This document shows positions 48,380 to 61,000 of a stretch of DNA of 64,000 nucleotides, one piece after another (the first letter of the stretch is position 1; each line of letters starts with the position of its first letter). Both the position numbers and the translations under genes were made by a program. The notes beneath the pieces were generated by a model, which searched no databases, had not been told where the DNA came from, and worked only from the letters and a program-made list of their open reading frames with translations. The stretch lies in assembly GCA_020091685.1 (NCBI GenBank), contig CM034599.1, positions 4,992,836 to 5,056,835 of the forward strand, written 5' to 3'. This DNA comes from Lutjanus erythropterus. Its lineage: Eukaryota; Chordata; Actinopteri; Lutjaniformes; Lutjanidae.

Positions 48380-51270
48380 CATGGGGATTTATTGTCAGCA
48401 TATGACAGGATTGAGATATAATATTCAGAAATATGTTTTCATTAGTGAATAATCACCTGAGAATAAGAACCCTTGTGTTTTTGTTACCTTAGAATTAGCT
48501 GTTTATATCTAATCCACAAAGTCTGCTAACGTCATGTTTCTACAGTTTTTGCAGTTTCTCTTACACACTTTGAAGAGGAGATATCCCTGAAGTGAAAACA
48601 TACCACTTGTTGTAAATTTAAACATTTATTCTTTACGCCACCTTGTGGTCAGGGTGTGGAAAAACTGGCAGACAAGATCTTATGATGCACCAGATACTGT
48701 GTCTGAAAATTACACTTATCTTCTTCAAAAAATGTGATTGGTCCAGTCACACTGTGCAACACTTATTGGCTTCAGTGCACAGACAATCCTAGAAAATGTG
48801 ATTCAGCCTCTAATTCAGCAAATATGCTCCCCTCCTCCGCATGCAGAGCACCTGTTGCTGGATACACGCAGGAAAAACATATGTAGTCAAAATAACAACA
48901 GTAAGGATAAAGCAAACACTATAAATCTGTGTTTTAACTTGTAGAATGTTATTATTCTTTCTATATTTTAATAGAATAAACATTTACTTCAACACCTATG
49001 ATAAAGTAAAATGTGTAAATGTCCCAAAAATGATATTTTTTAATGCTTAATTCTACTAACAGCTCAGTGATGGTTAAGGCTGTATCACATATTGTCCAGA
49101 AGATGGCGACTGTGTCATTTTTGATGCAAAATAAACCCAAAAGAACAAATAATCTGATTTGGATGATTTTTCAGCTTTAATTTAAATATTAGACTTTCTA
49201 CCTGGCAACAGTTGTCAAGTGTGTATTATATGAGTGAGGACATGTTCAGGAAAACAACCACCTGAGTCAAAATGTGAGCAGGAGGGTCAGCAGTGCTTCA
49301 GTGAACCGGAGTGTGCGAGTTTCCTGGGGCCATGAGTCCAGTTGTGCCTGCAGGACCGAGCTGTCAGGTAGATCAGGTGGTGAAAGAACGGAGGAGTAAC
49401 ACAGGATGACAGAGTGAGAGGAGCAGGAGTGAAGCCCAGTCCACCCCTCAGAGTTTCAGAACCAACAAAATTCATGTTGGGTTCTTCTGCAGATGAACAT
49501 GTCAAGTTGTGGTTTCTCATTTTAGTCCTAAACCCTGAGTCTTAATCACATTTTTAAAGGGACAGTTCACCACCAAAACCCAAAATACATATATTTTCTC
49601 TTACCTGTAGTACTATTCACCCTTTAAAATATTAATTATAAATACAGAGCAGCTGTTTATGTGTCCTTGGCTTCCTCCTGCAGTGGCTTCACTGTGACGA
49701 CTGGTCCTATTTTTTTCTTTTCTCTGTTTTCCTCACAAACATCATCTTTAACCCAGGATTCCCTCATTGGGGTGACTCACATCTTACAGTGGGTAATAAC
49801 ACGTCTTGTTAAATGCCATACAAGGACTTCTGCCTGAGTAAACAGCAGAGCAGAGCTCCTCTCCAGCCTCTGCCCCCTTGATTTCTAGTCAATGGGAAAA
49901 GAAAAATGTTCATTTGTATGTGGTTGTCGGTTCAGTTCTCACAAACAACCAAACACACAAGAGCATTTATTTACAGTAAAGAGTCAAATCAATAACCTGC
50001 AGAAACAAAAACATGACTTGCATAGGTGTTCATTATTTGCATTTGTGCTTAACAATAAAAGCATGAGAGTAGCAGAGGACTTTTATTTTGACAAATCTCT
50101 TGCCTTGTCACCTGGCACTTGAATTTTGTGTTTTCCTTCACATAAATAAAAGCATTCCCACTATAAATTGATGCATAAAAAAGTCACCAGAATGCAGAAA
50201 ATGAAGTGTCTGAAAGTTTTCCTAAAGGGGCCCCAGTTTAATGTTTGTCCCCCACAAACCTGAAACAAAACCTGCACGCTTGGTGAACTGCTGTCGTCAC
50301 AATTAAGCAGATGATCAGCAGCAGCAGTGAAGAGTAAGTAAAGTTACTTTTACTCACTTTAATCAGAATCATTGTATTATTGACAATATATGAGGCATTT
50401 GTCTTGCTGTTTTGGTGCGTAACAGTAAACATGCAAAATAGAAAAATATAAAGAAAGATAAAACGTATGGATGTAGAATATAACAAGAGATTGCAATAAA
50501 ATGTCTCAATAACATACTGGACTGTTTTGCAATTGTAAACATATTTCAAACATTCATCACCAAGGGCAGTCCAATTCAGTTCAGTTCAACAGGTCAGTTT
50601 TCATGCTAATGTTTTGCACATGCTTGGATCATGGCTGGCTATAGCAGAAATACTTTGGCATTATCCTACCTTGAGTTTTTGGTATCGTTACATCCACAAT
50701 AAAAAAAAAAAAGTGGATAGAAATGACAGAGATGTAAAGATTTTGTGAATGAATGTGCAAAAGTTTACAGTATTACTTATAAGGATATTTTGAATGTGCA
50801 AGACACAATCCAAAGAAAAAGGTGTGTTAATGTATGTATTTAGTCAGATGGTGTAGATTTATGGTCAGTTAGGAGACAAAGGAGATGAGAGGAATTAGCA
50901 ATGGGACCAACAAAATGCAGGTAAAACAATTCAGAACCAACTAACAGAATGCTGTGTCATATCCATGTCTGTTTGCCTGTGAGCAGAGTTTCTGGGCAGA
51001 GGCCGACATGCACACGTCCATGTGTGATTAGAGTCGACGTGCTCTAACAGGCACCGGGGCTCCTGTCAGTCTGATGTTCTTCTGCCCATGTGTGCCGATG
51101 CAGATTGACAGGATTGTATGTTAGAGAAGGCCAGAGCTATATGGTTTGTTGTTAGGCTGCTGGCCCTCAGGGGCCCTCGCACCTCGGCTGAGCAACCGCA
51201 GCCCTTTTTTCCAACAGCTGATTGTTTACTCTTCCCAGTCTCCTAGCTCTGGCAATGAGAGGACATGTTG
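48380..51270. other. Intergenic, repeat remnants
   Basis: No gene seen. Contains a MITE-like left end at 49553-49640 (TTAAAGGGACAGTTCACCAC, CTCTTACCTGTAGTACTATT), a retroposon-tail-like piece at 50367-50465 and AT-rich unique-looking DNA. Confidence 0.4.
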
Positions 51271-51274
51271 AATC

Positions 51275-51275
51275 C

Positions 51276-51368
<93 letters not shown>
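51275..51368. repeat. (TATC)n tetranucleotide microsatellite
   Basis: About 23 perfect TATC units, 3.5 kb upstream of the slc6a4 start. Confidence 0.95.
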
Positions 51369-51369
<1 letters not shown>

Positions 51370-51776
51370 GGCAAAACGACATGATCAATTGCTTACAGTG
51401 ATGCTGAAATGTTGCATATTATATCTATGTTTTTACCAATTTATTATTGTCTTGTGCATGCAATTTAGTAAAAAGTAGTTGAAGGAATGTTGAATTTTGG
51501 GAGTGCTTATTAGCAGATTTGCTAGCATGCACTGTGTGAGAGTCAAAACTGTCCTGAGACCCTTCTTTTTTTATAGTTCGAGGAAAACTAGTCTGACACC
51601 CTGCCAATGAACAACTTTCATTCAACACTGTGGCATCGACTATCTCCATTTTCATAGTCCTTTGGAAACAACAGAAACCTCCGAGCTAGCAGCCTAGACA
51701 CTGAAAATGTCAGTTAGTGCCTGGGACACTAATGGTATGAATATAGCAAGCTACCAGCTGTTACCTTTACTTTAAT

Positions 51777-51927
51777 ATATATTCTATTTTTGGGCTTTTG
51801 TGCCTTTAATGACTGGACAGCTGTAGAAACAGAGTAGGCCACACTGGAGTCAAGCCCACAGCTGCTGCAGAGGACTCAGCCTTGGTAAATGGGGCGCACA
51901 CTTTACCAACTGAGCTACCAGGGCTCC
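51777..51927 (-). mobile_element. tRNA-derived SINE
   Basis: Read on the minus strand: GAGCCCTGGTAGCTCAGTTGG, box A at 51906-51917, box B-like GGGCTTGACTCC at 51846-51857. A tRNA-unrelated part follows with ATTAAAGGCACAAAAGCCCA and an A-rich end. This matches a tRNA-SINE pattern common in spiny-rayed fish. The box B is imperfect, so it is an old copy rather than a tRNA gene. Confidence 0.75.
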
Positions 51928-53459
51928 TGACAGCTGCCGCCTTTTCTCTTGCAGTGGTCATTTTAATGCCTGGGCTCAGCTCTCAACATGCAGATGTTCC
52001 GCCAAAACAAAACATATATGACAGAAACTTGCTGTGTCTCTGATACATTTTAAGATAAGTCATGGTGGTTTGTTTTCACAATAATGACAACGCTGCAAAG
52101 CATGAAGGTCAGTACTGAATTCAGTTTATACACTTAAGATTTAATAAATTCACTGGGAGAAGAATATTGTCGGTGCTGTAAGTTGTGTGAAATTAAGAGC
52201 TGACTCTTCAAACTGTTGGTTCAACTTAACATCTCAAGTTTATTGAATATGTCTTTTCAAGTTCATTTAACTTCAAGTTCAGTCAACTTACATTTTTAAG
52301 TCGAACCAGCTAAGCTCATTTTGTGTGCAAGTCGTTTACAATAAACCTTTAGGTTGAATGAATGAATCTGTGTTTACAGTGATGAGGAGGAGAACTTAGA
52401 TACACTAACTTTAAGGAAAATTGCATCTCCTTTTATGTGCATTAAAGCAGAGAATTCTTGAAGCAACAGCCAACAAACAAAACAATCCCCATTTGAGGTG
52501 ACGTAACCAGGTCATGTGACACCAGGCCAGACGGTTTGTCTGCCACTTGGCTTTTAAGCGACAATTTTGTGACGGCGTTGGATGTCTCTGGTCCTATCTC
52601 TGTGTCATATCCATTTCCCCAAAGTAACTCCATTTGATGCACTCTCTCCTGCGTGACCGCTGCTCTCTGAAGATCCAGTTAGCAGCCTTTTCAAAGTGCC
52701 CAGTGCTAAAAGCGGTGGATTTGATTACAAAGTCTTTTTATTAGGTTTTTCCTAACGAGTGCGGTTAAGCTGCCGTGATTCTATTCTGCTGTCTTCACCA
52801 AACTATATTAACACAGGATCAGGAAGCCAAGATGGCTCAAGGTGCTATTTATAGCTCTCGGTATCAAACTTTTGGAAGTTCAAATGAACTGTCTGTTTAT
52901 CGTTTGAACAGGATCTTCACCTTTTTACCATTTTGGTGTTTTCTCCAGTTTTGACCCACCTGTTTATTGCTTTAAAGGCGAACTAGCAGGATTTTCCTGA
53001 GGCAATGCAAAGACTATTACAAAAATAATCCCTCTCCCTCTAAGTGCAACACAAAAAAACTGAAAAACATACAGGAGGACAATGAAGAGCAGACATAAAT
53101 CTTGACCAATAGATCAATATTTATTTTGCCAGGCAACCTGCTGCTTAAACAATAAAATTATATTTTACCATAAACTCCCAATTTTACTGTGGAGGTCCAG
53201 CTGAAAATTTAGAGGCGTAAAAAGGCTGAAAAGACGTAAAAGCAACTAAAATATCTGATTGAAAATGGCCCGAAACCTCATTACAAATTACATATTCGAG
53301 GTCTCTTGCTGATAATTGGAAAGTCCAATTTAATAATCTGGTCCCTAGGCTTATTGTGTGAATCTTTGCAGCACTACAGTTGAAGGAGCAGTTTAAGATA
53401 TTAATCAAAAGCCTCAGATTTTGTTTGATAAAAGGCAGAGACAAACAAAAAAGTGTTCA

Positions 53460-53830
53460 ACCTCGATTTGAAAGAACTGAGTTGCAGCAGACCTGCAGTT
53501 TTCTGGGGAGTTTGTTCCAGATATGTGGCACAGGAAAACTGAATGCTGCGTCTCCATGTTTAATTTGGACTTCGGGGACAGAAAGTAGACATGTCCCAGA
53601 TGACCTGAGACGTCTGGGTGGGTCATTTACAGTAGAAGAATATCAGAAATGTATTTTGGCCTAAAACCATTCAGTGCTTCTTAGACCAACAGGAGACGGA
53701 CAGGAAACCAGTGTAAAGACGTCAGAACTGGAGTGATGTGATCGATTTCTTTGGTCTTAGTGAGGACACTCAGCATTCTGGATCAGCTCCAGCTGTCTGA
53801 CAGAGTTTTTTTAGAGAGACCTGTAAAGAC
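53460..53830 (+). repeat. Interspersed repeat fragment (unclassified)
   Basis: Phrases such as GGAGTGATGTGATCGATTTC, TTTGGTCTTAGTGAGGAC and TCTGGATCAGCTCCAGCTGT are familiar from many fish genomes. The ORF at 53380-53664 lies inside it and has no family I recognise. Confidence 0.4.
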
Positions 53831-53919
53831 ATGGACAAGCTTCTCTAAATCCAGCTGAGACATAAATCCTTTAATTCTCAGAGGTGGAAAGTAATTAAGT
53901 ACAAATACTTTGTTAAAAT

Positions 53920-54360
53920 GAAAATGACTTAAAAGACATGACAAGATGAAAACTATAAAACAAGCCAAAACTATTTAAATGACGTAACAAGACATAAAAG
54001 AAGTAAAAAGACAAAAACAATGCAACAAAACAAAACTACATAAAATTTGAGCAAAGTCCAAATGATGTAAAAGTTGTCCCAAGATGAAAATGACATAAAG
54101 GATGTAACAAGACAAAAATGACATAAAAGACCCAACAAGACAAGACAAAGAAGATGTTAAAGACGCATTAAGACAAAAACGATGCAACATCACAAAACAA
54201 TGTAAAAAAACAAGATGAAAATATAATAAAAAAAACACGACAGGACTTAAAAGACAAGATCAAAACAATGTAACAAAATAAAACTGTTAAAGACGTTACA
54301 AGGCATACAAGATGTAAAAAGACAAAAAGACAATGTAAAAGAAGTAACAAGACAAAACAC
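53920..54360. repeat. Degenerate tandem repeat upstream of slc6a4, unit about 28 bp
   Basis: Units close to AAATGACATAAAAGAYGTAACAAGACAA recur about 12-15 times with decay (54088, 54117, 54270 and 54330 areas). The plus strand is almost free of T-rich stretches and strongly A-rich. The repeat ends about 490 bases before the slc6a4 start codon. Confidence 0.7.
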
Positions 54361-54847
54361 AACAGAGGGAGGAGTAAAGGTTCAGTTAGCTTAGCACAGA
54401 ATTAGCCTGTATTCTTCAGGAGGTGACTTTTTTTCTTTTATACTTTTGGTACATGTCAGAGCCTGTACTGTTCTACTGCACTTTAATTTGAGTAAAGAAG
54501 GTGAATCAGTACTTCTACTTTAACCAGAGTATTTTTTTTTACACAATGATCTGTATGTAAGCTCTTCTGCCACTTCTGTTAAATCTTGATATTTTGTTCA
54601 GGTGCATCATTTCAGCAACATTATGGGTCACTGTCACTGTATGGCAACAACAGATGTGATCTCAAAATAAGCTTTTTTAAGTTGTGAGTGTGTTCAGAGC
54701 TGCTGTCTCCACTAACTAACAGGTATCCTGAAGTGTCCGCTGGCTGCAGCTCCACCCACTCCTCCCACTCCACCCGGCCCTGCTGCTCTCATCATTAGAG
54801 GAGAAACATCCTCCTCTCTGCTCCTCTGGCTGACTTTTCACAGTCCG

Positions 54848-55076
54848 ATGCCCCGACAGGACTCCGCGGTCATGGCCGGCAGTCTGACCCACCACGGCTC
54901 CCCGAGCCCCGGCTACAGCTCCAACAACAACGCGGTCCCGGTGCCGGTCATCACTCAGACGGACTCCAGAGACAAATGGAGCAAAAAGATGGATTTTCTC
55001 CTGTCTGTCATTGGCTTTGCGGTGGACCTGGGAAATGTTTGGAGGTTTCCCTACATATGTTATCAGAACGGGGGCG
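54848..55076 (+). CDS. slc6a4: slc6a4 first coding exon: N-terminus and TM1
   Basis: Encodes [20 protein letters not shown] to CYQNGG plus one base, donor G|GTAAGT. A pyrimidine-rich run ending TTTTCACAG lies only 5 bases before the ATG. The coding exon may therefore start there, with an untranslated exon further upstream as in mammals. No TATA box seen nearby. Confidence 0.88.
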
Positions 55077-58000
55077 GTAAGTGGTTCAGAGGTTTCAAAA
55101 CCAGGTCACTCAACTTGACTTTTTGTGTGTGGACACACACAACACCTGATGCGTTTTAAGACTCGTCGAATCGATTAAATGTCAGAATTTGCGCCTCAAA
55201 ACGGCTTCAGATTATTCAGAAAACAGGACGAAGCTGCAGCAGTGAACGCATCTGGCAGAGGAAACTGTCCATGGTGCTGAAGTGCACATCTGTAGCTTCA
55301 CATCAATAAAAAAGTGCAAAAAGTTTTTTACACTTTTCTGTATCTATTTTTTTACTATATCAACAATTTTTACAGTGCAGGAGCTCGACAAATTCACCAA
55401 GACAAGAGCTTTTAAGACAGAAAAAATGTCTATTTTAAGTCAAAATCTATACTTTTATCTGCACAGATTTTTTAAATTATTGTGCATATCTTTGTGAATA
55501 GGTTGTACTTTTACATCAGCAGCTCACGGCTGCTTAAATTACAGCAGCCAGGTTGTATAAAGTACAGTAGGTCTATTTATTTATCACCTTTTAAAAACAG
55601 AGTAATTTAAAGTTGCTGCATGTAAGACTTAAGAAAAGACTTCAGAGAAACAAAAGACAGTTTAAAAGAACATATATATGTATATCCATAATTGACACTT
55701 TTTTAACAGCATTCATGGTATTTTCTAATCTGAAATATAATATAAACCACATTCTACACGATATTTTAATTAAGAGATGTAAAAATTAGGCCAATGACAA
55801 GCCTTATTTTCACATTTTTATTCAAATTTAATTTTTAAGTCAGATTTAAGCCTTCAAATTTTTTTTTTTTAGTTCTTGAGTCCCTCCATTTGAACACAGC
55901 AGGCAGAAGAGTTCTTTAATAAGTCAGTCATTCCTGTTTTAACCTGCTTATTCCTTTCCTAGGTAGTTTTCTATGCAGTTTAAAGTATAATTTTATAAAT
56001 CTATAATCTCATTTATTGTATTAAATGTCTATTCATTTATGGGTTATCTCCCAGGGCTTTTACACTATTTTAAATGTCTTTTTTTCTATTGTGTTTGACA
56101 AATTTTCTATGGCCAATAAAGGACAGTAAAGTATATCTTATCTAATCTTATCTAATCTTATCCTATCTTAACTTAACTTATCTTATCTAATCTTATCTTA
56201 TCTTCAGTGTATAACGCGATATTCCCTGCACATCTGTCATGACTGTTGTGTTTTTGTGCATTTGTGGAAAGTGATATATGTGTACTGTATGTTTAATCTG
56301 TGTGTGATCTTTTGAATAGTGCTGCACAAGGATGCAAAATAAATTTCAGTGTTTACTGACAATAAAGTACCGTATCGTGTCGTGTTGCATCGTATCGTAG
56401 CGTATCACGTTTATGGATGCCCTCACTTTGTCATTGTGACCTTCATGTAAAAGCCCCACATGAAATTGTACCCTCATGTTTCTCTGTGCAGGTGCTTTCC
56501 TCATCCCCTACATACTGATGGCCATCTTCGGCGGAGTGCCGCTCTTCTACATGGAGCTGGCACTGGGACAGTTCCACAGAACCGGAGCCATATCCATATG
56601 GAAACACATCTGTCCCATTTTCAAAGGTGAGGCCTCACATCGCGCCGCTTGGTTGCAGATGTTCAGGCATCACTTTACAATGACACTACAAATATAAACG
56701 ATTTATAAATGGTTTATAATTAGGTTATTGATTAGACTGTAAACAGCACATTAGATAAAGAGGGCAAAGCAATGACCTGTTGTTTGCCAAGCAGCATTTA
56801 TACCAGTCGGCTTCATCAGATATTTGTTAATAAGTTTAACCACCATCAGCCTGTTTTAATAATCAAATAGTTTCATTTGGAATATCTAATTAACATATCA
56901 AATTACCAGATTTATACATGAAGCAGTATTCTCTACCTCGCCATTTCCAGCATGTGCTCTTTTACTCTGTGCAATAAGGATCCCTTTTGCTAGTTAGTTG
57001 ATAAATTGTTGTATTTTACACTTTACAGCAGGCTTTAGCATTTGATTTAGCATAAAATTGCAAATTCCCCTGCTGCCTTAAAAATGTGAGGATTGGTACG
57101 AAGTCATCTTATGAGCTTTCAAAATGTAAAAGTGATTGAGTTAATTAAGTGAGCCAATCGGGGGCAAGGATTGAATTCAATAATAACTTTAATTATGGTT
57201 AATGTTGTTTAAAATTATTATCAAAAGAAACAACCATTATTTATCTCATTACTTTTCTCTCTGTCTGTTTTCTTCAAACTACAAAACAGGGATCTGAAGA
57301 CACTTCAAATCTCAAACAGTGCATGCTGGGAAGTCTGCGATATGCCACTCATGTTTCTTTAGCAAGTTAATTTAATGAATTAAATGAACTCACAGAAATA
57401 CATTCATTCAACTGAAAAGGGCTGAAGTGGTCTGAAGACAAAAACTGGAAATTTTAGGTCAAAATTACTAAAACCTATTTACTTTAAATTAACAAGTGAA
57501 GATGAGTTGATTCCACTAAATTCCTGATTCCTGATTTTTTACAGTGCAGTTAGATTACATAGTAGTAAGCAGTAACTGGATATTACCAAATAGTGAGCCC
57601 ACATCAATGTAAAAAAACAAGCAAACTGTGTTAGAATTCTTTCGTACTTCTTTGTTAGTGATTTCTAGAGTTTTTTTTACAACCTGATTAATAACCTAAT
57701 ATTATAATAATAATTAGAAACCATCTGTAAGTCATTTTTAAATGGAGTCTTATTGTAAAGTGGTGCTGATCTTCAGATGAAATTGAGTTACCTTAAGAAA
57801 TCTGTGATTCAAAATATATTTATACTGATTTTAATCCTCTGTTTCTCTTGTGTTTCAGGTATAGGCTACGCCATCTGTATCATCGCTCTGTATGTGTCCT
57901 TCTACTACAACACCATCATTGCCTGGGCCCTCTTCTACTTCTACTCCTCCTTCTCCAGCATCTTGCCCTGGACAAACTGCGACAACGTGTGGAACACCCC

Positions 58001-61000
58001 CGACTGCACCAACTATTTTGGCATCGACAACGTCACCTGGACGAATTCCTCCAGGTCTCCAGCAGAGGAATTTTACACGTAAGTGCATGTAAGTGTGAGT
58101 AACAGAAACCACATATACTATAAATAGCTTTGCAGTAATACTCTACACAAACACTGTCAGCGAGTGACGTTCGGGGGAAAAATCTTGTCTCCTGTGCTGA
58201 AAAAGCGGTGATTTATGTGTTGCTGCAGGAGGAACGTTCTTGAGATCCACAAGGCGTCAGGGCTGAGAAACGTTGGGGGTGTTCGCTGGCAGCTGATGCT
58301 CTGCCTTTTTCTCATTTTCACCATTGTGTACTTCAGCCTCTGGAAGGGCGTGAAGACTTCAGGGAAGGTAGCACACTGCAGTTTCTTTACTACAATACAG
58401 AGGATTACTGTGTGTCTATGATCTGTAGTTCCACCATCTCTCTGTTTCACTCTTTCTTCCACTCCAGGTAGTGTGGGTTACCGCCACCCTGCCCTACATC
58501 GTGCTCTTCATCCTGCTGATCCGGGGAGCCACTCTGCCGGGAGCCTGGAGAGGGGTGGTGTTTTACCTGAAACCTCAGTGGGGGAAGCTGCTGGAGACCA
58601 GTGTGAGTTGTACAAAGTTGGCTGGTCAGCTGGTTTGTCAGAAAAGGATCAAAATCGCTCATCATCTCTGAATTATACACAGCTTCTTTGTCAGGAAACA
58701 ACTAATGAAGTTATTGTAATTAATTAAACTTAAGTTTCTAAAAAAAAAATCTGCATATTAGCAGACTTCCCAGCATGCATACTTTGAGAGTTAAAACTCT
58801 CCTGAGACCCTTCTTTTCTTAATTTAAAACATACGATGAAAACTGTGAACGCTGCATTTCTCTAGAACAATGTAATATCTTTAGCTTATTTAAGTACGAC
58901 TGAATTAATATCAAGTTTGTTTGACTAAAGAAGTTGAGCTATTTTGAATCATTACAACATTGCCTCAACTTGTCGTTTCAAATTTAGCCAACCTAAAATT
59001 TTTAGGCACCCCAGACGCTAACTTATTTTGGGTTAAAACAAATCACACATCACACAAATAAAACAACAAATAAAATAAATAAACATTAATTTTGGCTAAG
59101 TTCACACTGGCAACAGGAGCCCTTCCATTCAAAAACAGGTCTGTCTTTACATTTTGCTGTTATTTTTTCCATTAAAAAGACCTTCTTAGGGAGGCTTATC
59201 TAATACTCTAAATTTAAGTCATCTATGTCATAAATTTAAAAGCAGTTGCATAATTACAGAATTATTTTCCCAGTTAGTGAAAGGTGCCCCACCTGACATG
59301 CAGCACAATCATATGACAAGAGAAAAGAAGAAGATAAAAAGGAATAATAATAATAATAATAATAATAATAAGGGCACTTGCAGAGTGTAGACCTCTCCTA
59401 AGGCCAAATGTCTCTCAATGCTAACGAAAGTGAAAAATGATTTGTGTATCCGCCCTGTGATTCAGATCCACTCCAACATTTAATGAGTTCTTCCTTGGCT
59501 CATGCTCTACCCTTCAGGAAAACTGGGCCAGTAGTTTTTCTGTAATCCTTCTGACAGACAAACAAAGGGCACAGAAAACTTAATATTTAAAGGTAATAAA
59601 AAGGTTTATATACATAAATATTAGGTTGTATGTTATTTTTTCCACATGTTGAATTTCACTCAGTATTCTTATCTGTTTTGACAGATATAATCTAATATTC
59701 TTAGCAGATACTCATCACCATTCTGTGATTATTGAATGATAAGCTCGATTTCACTGTGTGCAACTTCCCGAATAGAGTTTAACTCTGGGAAAGACCAGGA
59801 AAGAAAGATGTGTATTTATTTCTCTGCAGTCTTACAAACATTTAGGAATAACGGGGCCAAATTGCAGGAACGTCCTAATTTGCAGATCCTGTTTTAACTG
59901 GTTTGGTAACCATGGTATTGAGGAAAAAAGCCTTTTCCTAAGTCAATATTAGGGTTTATTTCTGTCATACCAAATTGGGAAAAATCCTATTGTAGAGTCT
60001 TCCTATCTTAACTTAAGAATCTTATCCTTGGAAGTTTGTATAATGCGACCCAAGAGTTTTAACTTCCCAGGAAAACAATGAAGCTGTCCCAAATTTCACT
60101 TTTTGACTTTTAGTTGTAACTTATAAGCAGTGTTAGATTGCTATTTTGCTTCTGTAAGACAAATTGGGAAAAATCCAATCTTAGACTTTTCCAATTAGAC
60201 TCAAGATTTTCTGTAATACATATTTAACTTGCGGGACTTGTGTAATGAAATAACACATCTGGATCTTCCAGGCATTAGGGTCATTAGTTTAATGTATACC
60301 TCCATTCATTTCTACTCACTACAGTCCCTCGTGAATCTGCCAATATTTATTTTAGATCTATGAATCGTCCTCGTCTTCCTCTCTGGCTCTCTGCGGTTGT
60401 TTGGTAAACATGTGTGAGTGCTTTGGTTGGAAGGGGAATATGGATGAGACGAAATGAGATGCATAAATAAGCCACAGAGCAGGATAATAAGATGCATAAT
60501 TGGTTTAGATTTTCTGCCCATTAACAAAGGCCTCCCTTTCTGTCTCACTCACCAATGTCCAACGCTGCCCTCTTCTTTTTAATGCCGAATGCATCCTCCT
60601 CTTCAGATCTCCCTGCGTACAGCTGTGTGGCCGGCAAATAGATCTCTATATACGACTGACACACAACACCTCTCTGCTCGGGAAATTAAACACCGAGGGA
60701 TCAGAACACAAATAGGAAACTGAAAATATGAGGATACTCCTATTAAGTTCATTTGGAGGGAACATTAAATCACTAAAAGAAAAAAATGAACATTTCTGTT
60801 TAAATAAGCTGGATCAATTGTACTTGAGAAAACATGCTAAATTAGAGGAGTGCAAGAGTGCAGTTCTCTGCCAGATAATAGACGGTGAAGCACCTACTGC
60901 AATGCCACAACAATTGCCAGATGCCACCAGCAGAGATTTGCAAAGTTCTGCCAACATTAACATATAACAAATACGTTGCCTCTTGAAGCAGATGTTGATC

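Noticed and set aside
51777-51927. Possible tRNA gene on the minus strand
   Set aside because: Box A is good, but the acceptor arm cannot pair, box B is imperfect and a SINE body with A-rich tail follows.
53380-53664. 94-codon plus-strand ORF upstream of slc6a4
   Set aside because: It lies in a repeat fragment and has no recognisable domain or splice structure.
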